Source: Bacteroidales bacterium (lineage in GTDB: Bacteria > Bacteroidota > Bacteroidia > Bacteroidales > JAIPAH01). Taken from it: a DNA stretch of 56,048 nucleotides. Below the pieces are notes generated by a model that was not told the DNA's origin, ran no database searches, and was given only the letters and a program-made list of their open reading frames with translations. The translations under genes and the position numbers were made by a program. Location: the NCBI GenBank assembly GCA_021738485.1, contig JAIPBX010000008.1:1-56048 (forward strand), given 5' to 3'. This document shows, in pieces, positions 1-9,482 of this stretch (position 1 is the first letter of the stretch; every line of letters begins with the position of its first letter).

Positions 1-2
1 GA

Positions 3-521
3 GGAAAACAATATAACGGACCGGTTACAACGCGGGAAATTGAAGGAACCGATAAAGTCAATACGATACGATGGTTGCAAAATACGGGAGTGAACATTCA
101 AATGAATGGTGGTTCCGGAACACCTTATACCAAATCCAGTCGTATTTATCCAATTGGAGGCCAAAGAGTTATCCAGGGTTCGATAAATGGAGCACGAAAA
201 CCATCGCAGTTCAGGTTTGACCTGCGACTTGACCGGGATATTGATATTACATTTGGCCAGGGAAAAAATAAACGACCTACAACGATGAATGTGTATCTCC
301 AGGTCCTCAATTTATTTGATACCCAAAATGTGCTTAATGTATATTCAGCCACCGGAAATGCTAACGATGACGGCTATCTATCTGCCGACGAATGGCAGAC
401 AAGTATAAACTCAAGGATAGACTCTCAGGCATACAGGACAATGTATGCGATGCGTATCAATTCACCGTTTAATTATAGTTCTCCAAGAAGAATTCGGGTA
501 GGTGTAAACTTTAAGTTTTAA
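3..521 (+). CDS. TonB-dependent receptor, C-terminal part (5' end outside window)
   Basis: The reading frame is open from the first bases of the window, so this is the 3' end of a larger gene; the TTG at 75 is not a believable start. The last ~170 residues look like the end of an outer-membrane beta-barrel: alternating polar/aromatic strands, the phrase VNVYLQVLNLF-like 'YLQVLNLFDTQNV' typical of TonB-dependent receptors and their carboxypeptidase-regulatory-like relatives, and a final aromatic residue in FKF, the usual barrel-assembly signal. A 12-residue EF-hand-like loop (NANDDGYLSADE) lies between two late strands. It sits 20-30 bases upstream of a large secreted protein and a PorV/PorQ-like barrel, so the three are probably co-transcribed. 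Substrate unknown. Confidence 0.8.
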   Translation, partial: GKQYNGPVTTREIEGTDKVNTIRWLQNTGVNIQMNGGSGTPYTKSSRIYPIGGQRVIQGSINGARKPSQFRFDLRLDRDIDITFGQGKNKRPTTMNVYLQVLNLFDTQNVLNVYSATGNANDDGYLSADEWQTSINSRIDSQAYRTMYAMRINSPFNYSSPRRIRVGVNFKF

Positions 522-550
522 TTGATTAAGAAATTGATAAAGTGAAAATT

Positions 551-3500
551 ATGTATAAAAGGAAAATAACATTATTTGTACTTGTGCTGGCAGTACTTTC
601 TTTTATCCCTTACAGCTCTTCGGCCAGAGAATGGGTAAAAGATACGACGAATAATAAACGCACAAAGACAATAAAATCAACGGCTGCCGGTTGTTTGCCT
701 GCTATGTCCTATCAATACCTGGATGTGAATAATGTCAGGGCGCGAATTAATACCGGCGGTGATATGTGGTGGGATTTCGAAAATGGGAAATACGAAATAC
801 CCAAAGGAACAGGACAAACTTCAATGTTTTCCGCAGCATTATGGCTGGGAGGCGTTGATGTTAATGACCAGCTCAAACTAGCGGCTCAGATGTATCGGTA
901 CGGCCCAGATCAGCAAGGGAGTAATACTGTGGATTATTGGACAGGGCCCCTTAGTGTGGATGGTGCGGCCAGCGTGAGCCAGCAAACGTGTAAGGAATAT
1001 GATCGGATGTTTCCCATAACCCGGCAGCAAGTCAATGAATTTGTTGCCAAATGGGATAAGCCGGAACAATATCCCGATTACAGCATACCACGCTCCATTC
1101 GGGAATGGCCGGCGCATGGTGACATAACCAAAGGACAGAGTTTTTACCTGGCTCCTTTTTATGATAATAACGGAGATGGAGAGTATAATCCCTCGCAGGG
1201 GGACTATCCCTATTATGACCTGAGTGGAGATTTGTGCGGAACTCAGACTCCAACCAAAGATGAAGAGGCAGGTGATGTCATACCTAATTCTTCTGTTTTA
1301 GCCGACCAGGTCATTAAAGGGGATGAGACCCTGTGGTGGGTATTTAACGATAAAGGAAATACGCATACCGAAACCGAGGGGACCCCCATCGGTGTGGAAA
1401 TCAGAGCTCAGGCTTTTGGTTTCTCCACAAATGATGAGGTAGATAATATGTCATTTTATTCCTACGAGATTATTAACCGCTCCACGTTTACCCTGCAGGA
1501 CACTTACTTTAGTCAATGGGTAGACACAGACCTCGGCGATCACAAGGACGATTACGTCGGTTGTGATGTTGAAAGAGGGTTGGGTTATTGTTATAATGGT
1601 AGAAATGTAGACGGACAGGGGCAGCCCTGGACTTATGGGGAGAACCCCCCGGCCATAGGCGTCGACTTTTTTCAGGGTCCTTATATTGATGATGATGGAC
1701 AGGATAATGCTGCCTTTACGGGAGATTGCTCCATATTTGACTACAACGCCCCCGCCGGAAGTGCCAATGATGGCAGTGCTATCAATGGTGTGAATTTCGG
1801 CGATTCTATTGTGGATAATGAGCGTTTCGGAATGCGTCGGTTTGTTTATCACAACAATCCGTCATGGGGAGCCGCCGGTCCCTACATGCATGATCCCGAA
1901 TATGCCATCGATTACTATAATTACCTCCGCGGAATTTGGAAAGATGGAACCAAAATGCTTTATGGGGGCAATGCCCACGAATCTTCTGGAGCTTATGGTC
2001 CGGAATGCGACTTCATGTTCCCCGGTAATACTGATCCTTGTAATTGGGGTACGAACGGACAAGCCCCCAGTGGACCCAAGCAATGGACCGAGGAAACCGC
2101 TGGAAACGAAGAAGGGGACCGTCGCTTTATGCAGTCGGCCGGGCCTTTTACTCTCAAACCAGGAGGCGTTAACTACATTACGGTAGGTATCCCTTGGGCA
2201 CGTGCCGATAGAGGAGGACCTTTTGCTTCCGTTGAAAAGCTCAGGGTAGCAGACGATAAAGCGCAAGCTCTTTTTGAAAATTGTTTCCAGGTCGTGAATG
2301 GACCCAATGCTCCTGATTTGACAATTAAAGAAGAAGATAACGAGCTTACGGTTTTCCTTACCAACAGAGATATCAACAATACCGGAAATAATTATCGGGA
2401 ACAATACGAGGAGATAGATCCTACAATAAGCTCCCCGGATTCCTTGTCTTCAGATGAGCGTTGGGATTCAACCTATAATTTTGAAGGATATAAAGTGTAT
2501 CAGATAGCCAGTCCTGATGTATCTCCGGATGAATTTGATAACCCGGATAAAGCTCAACTGGTAATGCAGTGTGATGTGAAAAATGGAGTGGATCGATTGA
2601 TTAACTATGAATATAATGAAAATCTGGATGCTGCGGTTCCGGTCCTGAAAGTGGACGGAGCAGATGAAGGAATTACCCATTCCTTTACTCTTAAGGAAGA
2701 TTATTTAGCAGGAGAGCCTCTTGTCAATCATAAGCAGTATTATTTTAAGGCCGTGGCCTACGCCTACAATAATTATAGAGATTATGATCCTGAAGTGCAA
2801 CCCGAAGGTCAAAAGCTACCTTATTTGGAAGGTAGGAAAAATATCCAAACCTACACCGGCATACCACATAAAAATGTGAGAGATCTTAAAGCTCAGGCCG
2901 ATTATGGCGACGGTATTCCGGTAACCCGGGTTCAGGGTCAGGGAAACAGTGGTAATTACCTGGAACTTCAGGAAAGCGTTTACCAGCAGATTCTAAGCAT
3001 GGAACCCTATGATACGACCATGTCTGTTGAGGACGATAATTATCCTTTGATTAGAAACTTATCCTATAAAGGGGGATCAGGGCCTGTGTCCGTGAAAGTG
3101 ATCGATCCGCACAATGTGAAAGCAGGACAATTTGCCCTGATTTTTGACTCTTTGCGGCGCCATAATCTGACGAATATCACAGGAGAACCCAATGCTCATG
3201 AAGGTGGAGACACAGCCAGTTATTTTGTTACTACCTGGTATCTCAAGGACCTGAATACAGGCGATGTTCATAGGGCCGATACGACATTGGTAAAAAATAA
3301 TGAACAACTGTTCCTTGATTTAGGTATTTCCGTGGAGATGAAACAGGTGTTCCGACCCGGAGCCAGGCAAGTTGGGAAAGTAGCTGTCGGAGAGGATGCT
3401 CAGACGGGAGATACAGTATTTGAGCCTTTGCCCGGCTATCTTGCCCAGAATAATGGCTTGATTGGAGCTTCTATGAAGTTTGGCGACTCTACTAACCGAT

Positions 3501-4915
3501 GGCTATCGGGTGTGCCTGATAACGATAATAGTGTGTTGGGCTATACCGATTGGATAAAAGCGGGAACAGCTCCTACACCGGAAGCCGGAGAAGTTTACAA
3601 TCCTGTGGATGCCGGATTGAGAGGTAATGAACCGGGCTATGCCTATGATCCTACTTCTGTGTTTGAAAGTATACTGAATGGAACATGGGCGCCGTATAAA
3701 ATGACGGCTACTTTCAGAGAGCAGGATGCCGGTCCGGTGTACCATAAAGCTAATGTGGCTAGTGGTTTTAGCCGGAACCTGGCTAAATGGGACAAAATAT
3801 CCAGTGTGGATGTGATAATCACCTCCGATTCTACGAAATGGACCCGGTGCCCCGTTGTTGAGACCAATCCCAATGAGGAATTGGCCGAAGGCGGTGCCAG
3901 TCAACTGAGTTCTAGAAGAGCACCATCTGTCAATATTCATGGTGAAGCCGGTGTGGAAAGTGACGACCCCTTGTTAAATTCGAGTTATGTCGACAGTACA
4001 GGCATGGGTTGGTTCCCCGGATATGCAGTGAATGTGGAAACAGGCGAACGATTGAATATGGCATTTGGAGAGGATTCCTGGCTGGTCCAGGAAAATGGAA
4101 GGGATATGATATGGAACCCGACCTCCAAGATATTTAATAAAACAGGAGATGTTGTTCTCGGCGGTAAACATACTGTCTATGTTTTCGCCCAGGATACTGT
4201 GGCTCCAGATGCGTTTGCCTATGAGGATACACCAACGATTGATGCTTTTGAATTTGTTCAGCCTGTTTATGATGCCGGTAAATCAATGAAGAAAATGCTG
4301 GATAGTGCGCAGTTTTCACCTTTTATAGGTGAGAGTGTAACTTCACCAAGGGAATTTGTTTATTCCACGGCCATTTGGGTTAATATGCCTCTGGCTGCCG
4401 ATACATCAGAGTGGTTAGCCAATGATGTAAAGATCGAGCTTAGAGTGAACAAGCCCTTTGGTAAGTTCAATACCGCAATAGCAGATTTGGGCGAATATGA
4501 GATTCCCCAGGTTGACGTTAATGCAGGTTATCCAGTCTATAAGTTTGCGACTGACGGAGTTGCTCCGGTTGAAAAAGATGAGGAGGATGTACAGAAAGAT
4601 CTTGACCTGATTTCTGTTGTGCCTAATCCCTACTATGGGTATAGTAAATACGAGCAGAACCAGTTGGATAACCGTGTTAAATTTACTAATCTACCTGAGC
4701 GTTGTACCATCACAATATATAATGTGAGTGGTACGATGATACGTCAGTATAAAAAGGATAATCCAAGTACACAGTTAGACTGGGATTTGAATAACTTTGC
4801 CGGAATACCTGTTGCAGGAGGAGTGTATTATATACATGTTGATGCACCAGGAAAAGGTGAGCGGGTAGTAAAATGGTTTGGTGCAATGCGTCCTACTGAC
4901 CTGAACGCATTTTAA
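551..4915 (+). CDS. Very large secreted/surface protein with T9SS-like C-terminal domain
   Basis: About 1454 residues. I prefer ATG 551 (MYKRKITLF) over the in-frame GTG at 542 because ATG is favoured and it begins a clean signal peptide ending near SSSA. No enzymatic domain is recognised. The body is rich in Asp, Asn, Gly and aromatic residues and contains an EF-hand/dockerin-like loop (DNNGDGEYNPSQGD, about residue 200). The last ~95 residues begin with VVPNPYYG, continue with a beta-sandwich pattern (TITIYNVSG ... PVAGGVYYIHVDA) and end in VVKWFGAMRP; this resembles the FlgD-like/T9SS sorting-domain fold but is not a textbook version. Placement between a TonB-dependent receptor and a PorV/PorQ-family protein supports surface export by T9SS. 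Function unknown. Confidence 0.85.
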   Translation: MYKRKITLFVLVLAVLSFIPYSSSAREWVKDTTNNKRTKTIKSTAAGCLPAMSYQYLDVNNVRARINTGGDMWWDFENGKYEIPKGTGQTSMFSAALWLGGVDVNDQLKLAAQMYRYGPDQQGSNTVDYWTGPLSVDGAASVSQQTCKEYDRMFPITRQQVNEFVAKWDKPEQYPDYSIPRSIREWPAHGDITKGQSFYLAPFYDNNGDGEYNPSQGDYPYYDLSGDLCGTQTPTKDEEAGDVIPNSSVLADQVIKGDETLWWVFNDKGNTHTETEGTPIGVEIRAQAFGFSTNDEVDNMSFYSYEIINRSTFTLQDTYFSQWVDTDLGDHKDDYVGCDVERGLGYCYNGRNVDGQGQPWTYGENPPAIGVDFFQGPYIDDDGQDNAAFTGDCSIFDYNAPAGSANDGSAINGVNFGDSIVDNERFGMRRFVYHNNPSWGAAGPYMHDPEYAIDYYNYLRGIWKDGTKMLYGGNAHESSGAYGPECDFMFPGNTDPCNWGTNGQAPSGPKQWTEETAGNEEGDRRFMQSAGPFTLKPGGVNYITVGIPWARADRGGPFASVEKLRVADDKAQALFENCFQVVNGPNAPDLTIKEEDNELTVFLTNRDINNTGNNYREQYEEIDPTISSPDSLSSDERWDSTYNFEGYKVYQIASPDVSPDEFDNPDKAQLVMQCDVKNGVDRLINYEYNENLDAAVPVLKVDGADEGITHSFTLKEDYLAGEPLVNHKQYYFKAVAYAYNNYRDYDPEVQPEGQKLPYLEGRKNIQTYTGIPHKNVRDLKAQADYGDGIPVTRVQGQGNSGNYLELQESVYQQILSMEPYDTTMSVEDDNYPLIRNLSYKGGSGPVSVKVIDPHNVKAGQFALIFDSLRRHNLTNITGEPNAHEGGDTASYFVTTWYLKDLNTGDVHRADTTLVKNNEQLFLDLGISVEMKQVFRPGARQVGKVAVGEDAQTGDTVFEPLPGYLAQNNGLIGASMKFGDSTNRWLSGVPDNDNSVLGYTDWIKAGTAPTPEAGEVYNPVDAGLRGNEPGYAYDPTSVFESILNGTWAPYKMTATFREQDAGPVYHKANVASGFSRNLAKWDKISSVDVIITSDSTKWTRCPVVETNPNEELAEGGASQLSSRRAPSVNIHGEAGVESDDPLLNSSYVDSTGMGWFPGYAVNVETGERLNMAFGEDSWLVQENGRDMIWNPTSKIFNKTGDVVLGGKHTVYVFAQDTVAPDAFAYEDTPTIDAFEFVQPVYDAGKSMKKMLDSAQFSPFIGESVTSPREFVYSTAIWVNMPLAADTSEWLANDVKIELRVNKPFGKFNTAIADLGEYEIPQVDVNAGYPVYKFATDGVAPVEKDEEDVQKDLDLISVVPNPYYGYSKYEQNQLDNRVKFTNLPERCTITIYNVSGTMIRQYKKDNPSTQLDWDLNNFAGIPVAGGVYYIHVDAPGKGERVVKWFGAMRPTDLNAF

Positions 4916-4957
4916 TCCTTGATAATTAATTTGTAGAATGATAAAAAGTTATATTAT

Positions 4958-6022
4958 ATGAAGACGATATATCATTATTTAATAGCAGTATTATTATCAG
5001 GTTTGTTTATTTTTTCGGCTAATGAAGTATTAGCCGGAAATAAAGACCGTTCAGGGGAAGCCGGAGCCACTGAACTCCTGATAAATCCATGGGCTCGAAG
5101 CTCCGGATGGGGTAGTGTCAACACTGCCAATGTACAAGGGCTGGAAAGCATGTTTGTCAACATTGCCGGAGCAGCTTTTACTGAAGGTACGGAAGCGATT
5201 TTTAGTTCCACCCAATGGCTGAAAGGCAGCGGGACCGATATTATGGCTTTCGGGATAACGCAAAAAGCCGGAGCTTCCGGGGTAATAGGCCTCAACATGA
5301 TGTCTATGAGTTTCGGGGACATATCCGTAACCGAGGTAAATACACCGGAGAGTGATATCGGAACTTTTTCTCCTAACCTGATGAATATAGGAGTTTCTTA
5401 TTCCAAAATATTTTCCAATAGTATTTACGGAGGACTCCAGGTGAAGGCGATTTCCGAAAATATATCCGACCTGAGCGCCACCGCGCTGGCTTTGGATGCC
5501 GGTATACAATATGTTACCGGACCAGAGGATAATATCCGCTTTGGGATTACGCTCAGGAATTGGGGAACAAAATTGAGCTATACGGGAGATGGTATAGCCT
5601 TTCGGGTAACTCCGCCATCGCAGCAAGATGAATTTACCCTGGAACAGCGTTCAGCATCTTATGAGTTGCCTTCGCAAATGAATATCGGTGCATCCTACGA
5701 TTTTGTTTTTGATAAGCACACCTTTACCCTGGCCGGTAATTTCCGTTCTAATTCTTTTACTAATGACCAGGTAACTTTTGGTGCTCAGTACAAATTGATG
5801 GATTATCTGCAATTGCGAGGCTCCTATACCACGGAAGAAGGAATTACGAATGATATTTCCAGCGGTGAGCGCTACACAGTCGATAACGGTATCAGCGCTG
5901 GTATGACGGTTGAAATCCCTCTTGATAAAGATAGCAATACAACATTTGCCGTGGATTATGCGTTTAGGTCAACAGCACATTTTGACAATACACATAGTAT
6001 CGGTGCAAAAGTAAATTTCTAG
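4958..6022 (+). CDS. PorV/PorQ family outer-membrane beta-barrel protein
   Basis: 354 residues with an N-terminal signal peptide (cleavage probably after VLAG or nearby) and the family opening RSGEAGATELLINPWARSSGWGS-like region, where 'GATELLINPWARSSG' followed by a 'FVNIAGAAF' segment is characteristic of PorV/PorQ (UPF0164/DUF3308) proteins. The rest alternates in beta-strand style and ends in a terminal Phe (KVNF). PorV family members are 14-strand barrels that shuttle T9SS cargo to the attachment machinery. Lying 42 bases after the 1454-residue secreted protein, it is most simply the dedicated partner of that protein; this link is inference. It is not clearly PorV or PorQ itself, so no symbol is given. 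A terminator hairpin follows. Confidence 0.85.
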   Translation: MKTIYHYLIAVLLSGLFIFSANEVLAGNKDRSGEAGATELLINPWARSSGWGSVNTANVQGLESMFVNIAGAAFTEGTEAIFSSTQWLKGSGTDIMAFGITQKAGASGVIGLNMMSMSFGDISVTEVNTPESDIGTFSPNLMNIGVSYSKIFSNSIYGGLQVKAISENISDLSATALALDAGIQYVTGPEDNIRFGITLRNWGTKLSYTGDGIAFRVTPPSQQDEFTLEQRSASYELPSQMNIGASYDFVFDKHTFTLAGNFRSNSFTNDQVTFGAQYKLMDYLQLRGSYTTEEGITNDISSGERYTVDNGISAGMTVEIPLDKDSNTTFAVDYAFRSTAHFDNTHSIGAKVNF

Positions 6023-6052
6023 GATAGAATTATAAAATATTGGGAACTAGTG

Positions 6053-6089
6053 GCAAGAGGACTCTTTAGGGGGTCTTCTTGCTGTTTTT
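6053..6089 (+). terminator. Rho-independent terminator after the PorV/PorQ-like gene
   Basis: A 10-bp stem (GCAAGAGGAC with GTCTTCTTGC, one G-T pair) with a 10-nt loop is followed by TGTTTTTG. It closes the receptor/secreted protein/PorV-like operon and separates it from greA. Confidence 0.75.
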
Positions 6090-6119
6090 GTCTTTTCATG
6101 AATAAAAAAAAGGCGGTAT

Positions 6120-6599
6120 ATGGCAGAAGTAAAATATTTTACAAAAGAAGCGTTGGATAAACTGAAAAAGGAGTTGCAACATTTGATTAGAGTGGAACGC
6201 CCTAAAATATCCAAACAGATTGCAGAGGCACGGGATAAAGGAGATATCTCGGAGAACGCGGAGTATGATGCGGCGAAAGATGCGCAGGGAATGCTTGAAA
6301 TGAAGATTGCCAAGTTGCAGGATAAGATTGCACAGGCGAGAATTATAGATGAATCAAAGATTGATACTTCTAAAGCATACATTTATGCCACGGTCACCAT
6401 TAAAAACAAACACAATGGTAATGAGATGAAGTATACTCTTGTGAATGAGACGGAGGCGAACCTTCGGGAAGGTAAAATCTCCGTAGATTCCCCTATCGGG
6501 AGAGGTCTGCTGGGACATCAGGTTGGCGAAACAGTGGAAATACAAGTTCCTGCCGGGAAAATTCCTTTTGAAATCATTGATATAAATTACCAACAATAG
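6120..6599 (+). CDS. greA: Transcription elongation factor GreA
   Basis: 159 residues, normal length for GreA. The N-terminal half is the antiparallel coiled coil that enters the RNA polymerase secondary channel; its acidic tip is visible as GDISENAEYD at residues 41-50, with D42 and E45 as the residues that coordinate the catalytic Mg in the family. The C-terminal half (about 85-158) is the FKBP-like domain, including SPIGRGLLGHQVGE. GreA rescues backtracked polymerase by stimulating transcript cleavage. It is followed after 4 bases by the HIT-family gene, so the two form an operon. Confidence 0.95.
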   Translation: MAEVKYFTKEALDKLKKELQHLIRVERPKISKQIAEARDKGDISENAEYDAAKDAQGMLEMKIAKLQDKIAQARIIDESKIDTSKAYIYATVTIKNKHNGNEMKYTLVNETEANLREGKISVDSPIGRGLLGHQVGETVEIQVPAGKIPFEIIDINYQQ

Positions 6600-6603
6600 A
6601 ATT

Positions 6604-7002
6604 ATGAGCACCATTTTTTCAAAAATTGTAAAGGGCGATTTACCAGCCTACAAGATTGCTGAAGATGAGAACTTTTTGGCGTTTTTGGACATTAACCCCC
6701 TGGCCAAAGGCCATACACTGGTAATTCCCAAAAAGGAGGTGGATTATATTTTTGATATTGACGATGATCTCTACAAAGGACTGTTTGCTTTTGCCAAAAA
6801 GGTAGGCAAGGCTATTGATAAAGCTATCCCCTGCCAAAGGGTGGGTATTACTGTCATAGGGCTGGAAATTGCCCATGCGCATATTCATCTCATACCGATT
6901 AATTCTATTTATGATATGGATTTTAAGCAGCCTAAGCTTAAGCTATCGGAAGAAGAGTTTAGGGAGATTGCGGAAAATATCCGATCGAAAGTAGATTCAT
7001 GA
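6604..7002 (+). CDS. HIT family protein (histidine-triad nucleotide hydrolase-like)
   Basis: 132 residues. The histidine triad HAHIHLIP is at about residues 91-98 (H91, H93, H95), and the N-terminal pattern IFSKIVKGDLPAYKIAED with FLDINPLAKGHTLVIPK matches the HINT/HIT branch. Members hydrolyse or transfer nucleoside monophosphates, often adenosine phosphoramidates; the natural substrate here is not known. The gene is 4 bases after greA and converges on the amidophosphoribosyltransferase gene with only 18 bases between stop codons. Confidence 0.92.
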   Translation: MSTIFSKIVKGDLPAYKIAEDENFLAFLDINPLAKGHTLVIPKKEVDYIFDIDDDLYKGLFAFAKKVGKAIDKAIPCQRVGITVIGLEIAHAHIHLIPINSIYDMDFKQPKLKLSEEEFREIAENIRSKVDS

Positions 7003-7020
7003 TAATCACTAACAACAGCC

Positions 7021-8922
7021 TTAATAAGCCCTTTCATTTTTTCCTTCAATGTAATTTATGAAAGATTGGTTTACTACTTTGTTTCCTCCGGGTGTGGGGA
7101 AATTTCCAGTAAAATACCAGTCCCCGTTATGATGAGGAATGGCTTTGTGTAAATTTTCAATCGATTGGTAGACGATTTTCACTTCCGCCGTTATATCGGG
7201 AGGAGCCACCAGCTCCGATATTTTTTCTGAGATTTGCTTGGCTGTAAAAGGTTCATAAATGGCTTTGACATGATTTACCATTTCCTCTTTGGGTTTGATA
7301 GCATCTTCTTTGCATCTGCGATAGACTTCGTTAATGACGTGTTGCTGGTTGGTTTCTTTTAAAAGCTGGATAGCCGCGTTAAATGCAATAAAATCATTGA
7401 GTTTGGCCATGTCAATTCCATAGCAGTCCGGATAGCGTATTTGGGGAGCTGAAGAACCAATAATAATTTTTTTGGGATTAAGGCGGTCGAGTATGCGAAT
7501 AATACTTTGCTTCAGCGTGGTGCCCCTAACAATAGAATCATCCAAAACCACAAGGTTATCCCGGCCATCATCGATAATGCCGTAGGTTACATCATATAAA
7601 TGCGCAACTAGCTCATCCCTTTTCTGGTCTTCAGTGATAAAGGTACGCATCTTGGCATCTTTTACGGCGACGTTCTCCATGCGTGGTCGTAGCGATAAAA
7701 TCTCTCCGAGTTTTTCTTCGGAATAATCGCCCTGTAATGCTTTAAGCTGATCTTTTTTGATTCTATCGCAAAAGCTATGAAGCTCGTCAATCATACCGTA
7801 GTAGGCCGTTGAGGCAGTATTGGGGATGTAGCTGAATACCGTGTGTTTAAAATCATGATCCACTTCTTTTAAAATATCATTCACAAGGTATTTCCCCAGG
7901 CTTTTCCTTTCGTTATAAATATCTTTATCCGAGCCTCTTGAAAAATATATACGCTCAAAGGAGCATGGCCGCACGCCGGTGCTCTCTTTGAAAGGCTTTT
8001 CTTTGACCTCACCATTAGGTCTGACTAGTAAGGCATGTCCCGGCTTAACTTCATGAATTTTTTCCATGGGTACATTAAAGGCCGTCTGAATGACCGGGCG
8101 CTCGGAGGCAGCCACTACCACCTCCTCATCCATATAGTAAAAGGCAGGCCGGATTCCTGACGGATCACGCATAACGAATGCATCGCCATGACCTAGCAAG
8201 CCGCCTATGGCATAACCGCCATCCCATCGCCGGGCCGATTCTTCTAAAATGCGATGGACATCTATATTCTCCACGATCCTGTCGGTAATTTCGATCTTTT
8301 CCAGGCCTTTATTACGGTAATGTGAATAGAGCCTTTCATTTTCTTCATCGAGGAAATGACCGATTCTTTCCAGAACCGTAATGGTATCGGAAGTCTCTAC
8401 CGGAAACTGCCCCAAATCAACCAGTTGATCAAATAACTCATCCACATTCGTAAAGTTGAAATTCCCGGCTAAAACCAGGTTTCTGGTTTTCCAGTTGTTT
8501 TCACGCATAACCGGATGAAGAAATTCCAGGTCGTTTCCGCCAAAAGTGCCATAGCGCAGATGGCCCAGGAAAAGTTCGCCCGTGAAACCGTAATGTTTTT
8601 TCAGCCAGTTAACATCCCTTAAGCGATGGGGGGAATTTTTTTGAAGATCAGCAAACTTAGAATAAATATCGTTGAATATGGTTTTTATAGGCGACGGATC
8701 ATTGGAACGCTGCCGGTGGAAATAGCGTTGTCCGGGGCGCATATTCAGCTTCAGGCTAGCTATTCCTGCCCCATCCTGCCCGCGGTTGTGTTGCTTTTCC
8801 ATAAGCAAGTGAAGCTTATTCAACCCATAGAATGGCGTTCCGTATTTTGAGAGATAATACTCAAGAGGCTTTCTCAGCCTCACCAAGGCGATTCCGCATT
8901 CGTGCTTTATCAATTCACTCAT
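7021..8922 (-). CDS. purF: Amidophosphoribosyltransferase, long form (PurF-like)
   Basis: 633 residues, clearly longer than the ~470-500 of ordinary PurF. The N-terminal class II glutamine amidotransferase domain is recognised by HECGIALVRL with Cys9 as presumptive nucleophile, so an eight-residue propeptide would have to be removed, and by NRGQDGAGIAS and HLRYGTFG. The C-terminal phosphoribosyltransferase domain carries the PRPP loop VVLDDSIVRGTT (about 458-469; D461, D462). The reaction is PRPP plus glutamine to phosphoribosylamine, the first step of purine synthesis. This longer type occurs in Bacteroidota, where it may exist beside a shorter PurF; I cannot tell from this window whether it is the main enzyme or the paralogue, so the symbol is tentative. 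Confidence 0.85.
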   Translation of the reverse strand: MSELIKHECGIALVRLRKPLEYYLSKYGTPFYGLNKLHLLMEKQHNRGQDGAGIASLKLNMRPGQRYFHRQRSNDPSPIKTIFNDIYSKFADLQKNSPHRLRDVNWLKKHYGFTGELFLGHLRYGTFGGNDLEFLHPVMRENNWKTRNLVLAGNFNFTNVDELFDQLVDLGQFPVETSDTITVLERIGHFLDEENERLYSHYRNKGLEKIEITDRIVENIDVHRILEESARRWDGGYAIGGLLGHGDAFVMRDPSGIRPAFYYMDEEVVVAASERPVIQTAFNVPMEKIHEVKPGHALLVRPNGEVKEKPFKESTGVRPCSFERIYFSRGSDKDIYNERKSLGKYLVNDILKEVDHDFKHTVFSYIPNTASTAYYGMIDELHSFCDRIKKDQLKALQGDYSEEKLGEILSLRPRMENVAVKDAKMRTFITEDQKRDELVAHLYDVTYGIIDDGRDNLVVLDDSIVRGTTLKQSIIRILDRLNPKKIIIGSSAPQIRYPDCYGIDMAKLNDFIAFNAAIQLLKETNQQHVINEVYRRCKEDAIKPKEEMVNHVKAIYEPFTAKQISEKISELVAPPDITAEVKIVYQSIENLHKAIPHHNGDWYFTGNFPTPGGNKVVNQSFINYIEGKNERAY

Positions 8923-8943
8923 TCCTTAATCCCTGTTTTTTTG

Positions 8944-8951
8944 CAAAATTA
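8944..8951 (-). promoter_or_regulatory. Candidate -7 element for the amidophosphoribosyltransferase gene
   Basis: Read on the minus strand the bases are TAATTTTG, a match to the Bacteroidota TAnnTTTG motif, about 20 bases before the start codon. No good TTTG box is seen at the expected spacing, so this is tentative. Confidence 0.3.
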
Positions 8952-9000
8952 CAATAATAGTTCTGCAAAAATATTTATCTTCCCATTTTCAAAACCGGAA

Positions 9001-9456
9001 ATGATGAAAGTAGTTGTTGAACAAGCCCGTAAAAGGCATATTGCGCGGATTGTCGATTTTCAGATAGCCATGGCGCAAGAAACAGAAGAGGTAGACCTGG
9101 ACAGAGAAACCGCTACTAAAGGCGTTAGCGCTGTTTTTGATGACCTTTCTAAAGGACAGTACCTGGTTGCATTAGAAAACCAGCAACTAATAGGGACTAC
9201 GCTCTTAACTCCCGAATGGAGCGATTGGCGGAATGGCTATGTCTACTGGATTCAGTCGGTTTACGTTTTACCTGAATATAGGGGTAAACGGGTTTTTGCC
9301 ACTATCTATGAGCATATTAAAAGATTGGTAATGCAGCATGAGAGTCTCATAGGTTTGCGCCTGTATGTTGATAAAACTAATGAAAAGGCTCAAAAGGTCT
9401 ATGAAAAATTGGGGATGAATGGCGAGCATTATAAATTGTTTGAATGGATGAAATAA
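9001..9456 (+). CDS. GNAT family N-acetyltransferase
   Basis: About 151 residues from ATG 9001 (MMKVVVEQARKRH). The open frame extends back to 8902, but that would overlap the divergent purF-like start at 8922 and adds a non-conserved, hydrophobic leader, so I reject it. The acetyl-CoA-binding motif A is visible in YVYWIQSVYVLPEYRGKRVFATIYEH (the RGKRVF loop), followed by LRLYVDKTNEKAQKVYEKLGM, the standard GNAT end. Substrate unknown. Its stop codon overlaps the longest reading of the next gene, suggesting co-transcription with the C69 dipeptidase. Confidence 0.88.
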   Translation: MMKVVVEQARKRHIARIVDFQIAMAQETEEVDLDRETATKGVSAVFDDLSKGQYLVALENQQLIGTTLLTPEWSDWRNGYVYWIQSVYVLPEYRGKRVFATIYEHIKRLVMQHESLIGLRLYVDKTNEKAQKVYEKLGMNGEHYKLFEWMK

Positions 9457-9482
9457 ATAACGTAAATATTACAAACACCAAA

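Noticed and set aside
1862-2404. 180-codon minus-strand ORF
   Set aside because: Antisense to the large secreted protein gene; no family resemblance and no start context.
8902-9000. Longer N terminus of the GNAT protein
   Set aside because: Would overlap the divergent amidophosphoribosyltransferase start and shows no GNAT similarity.
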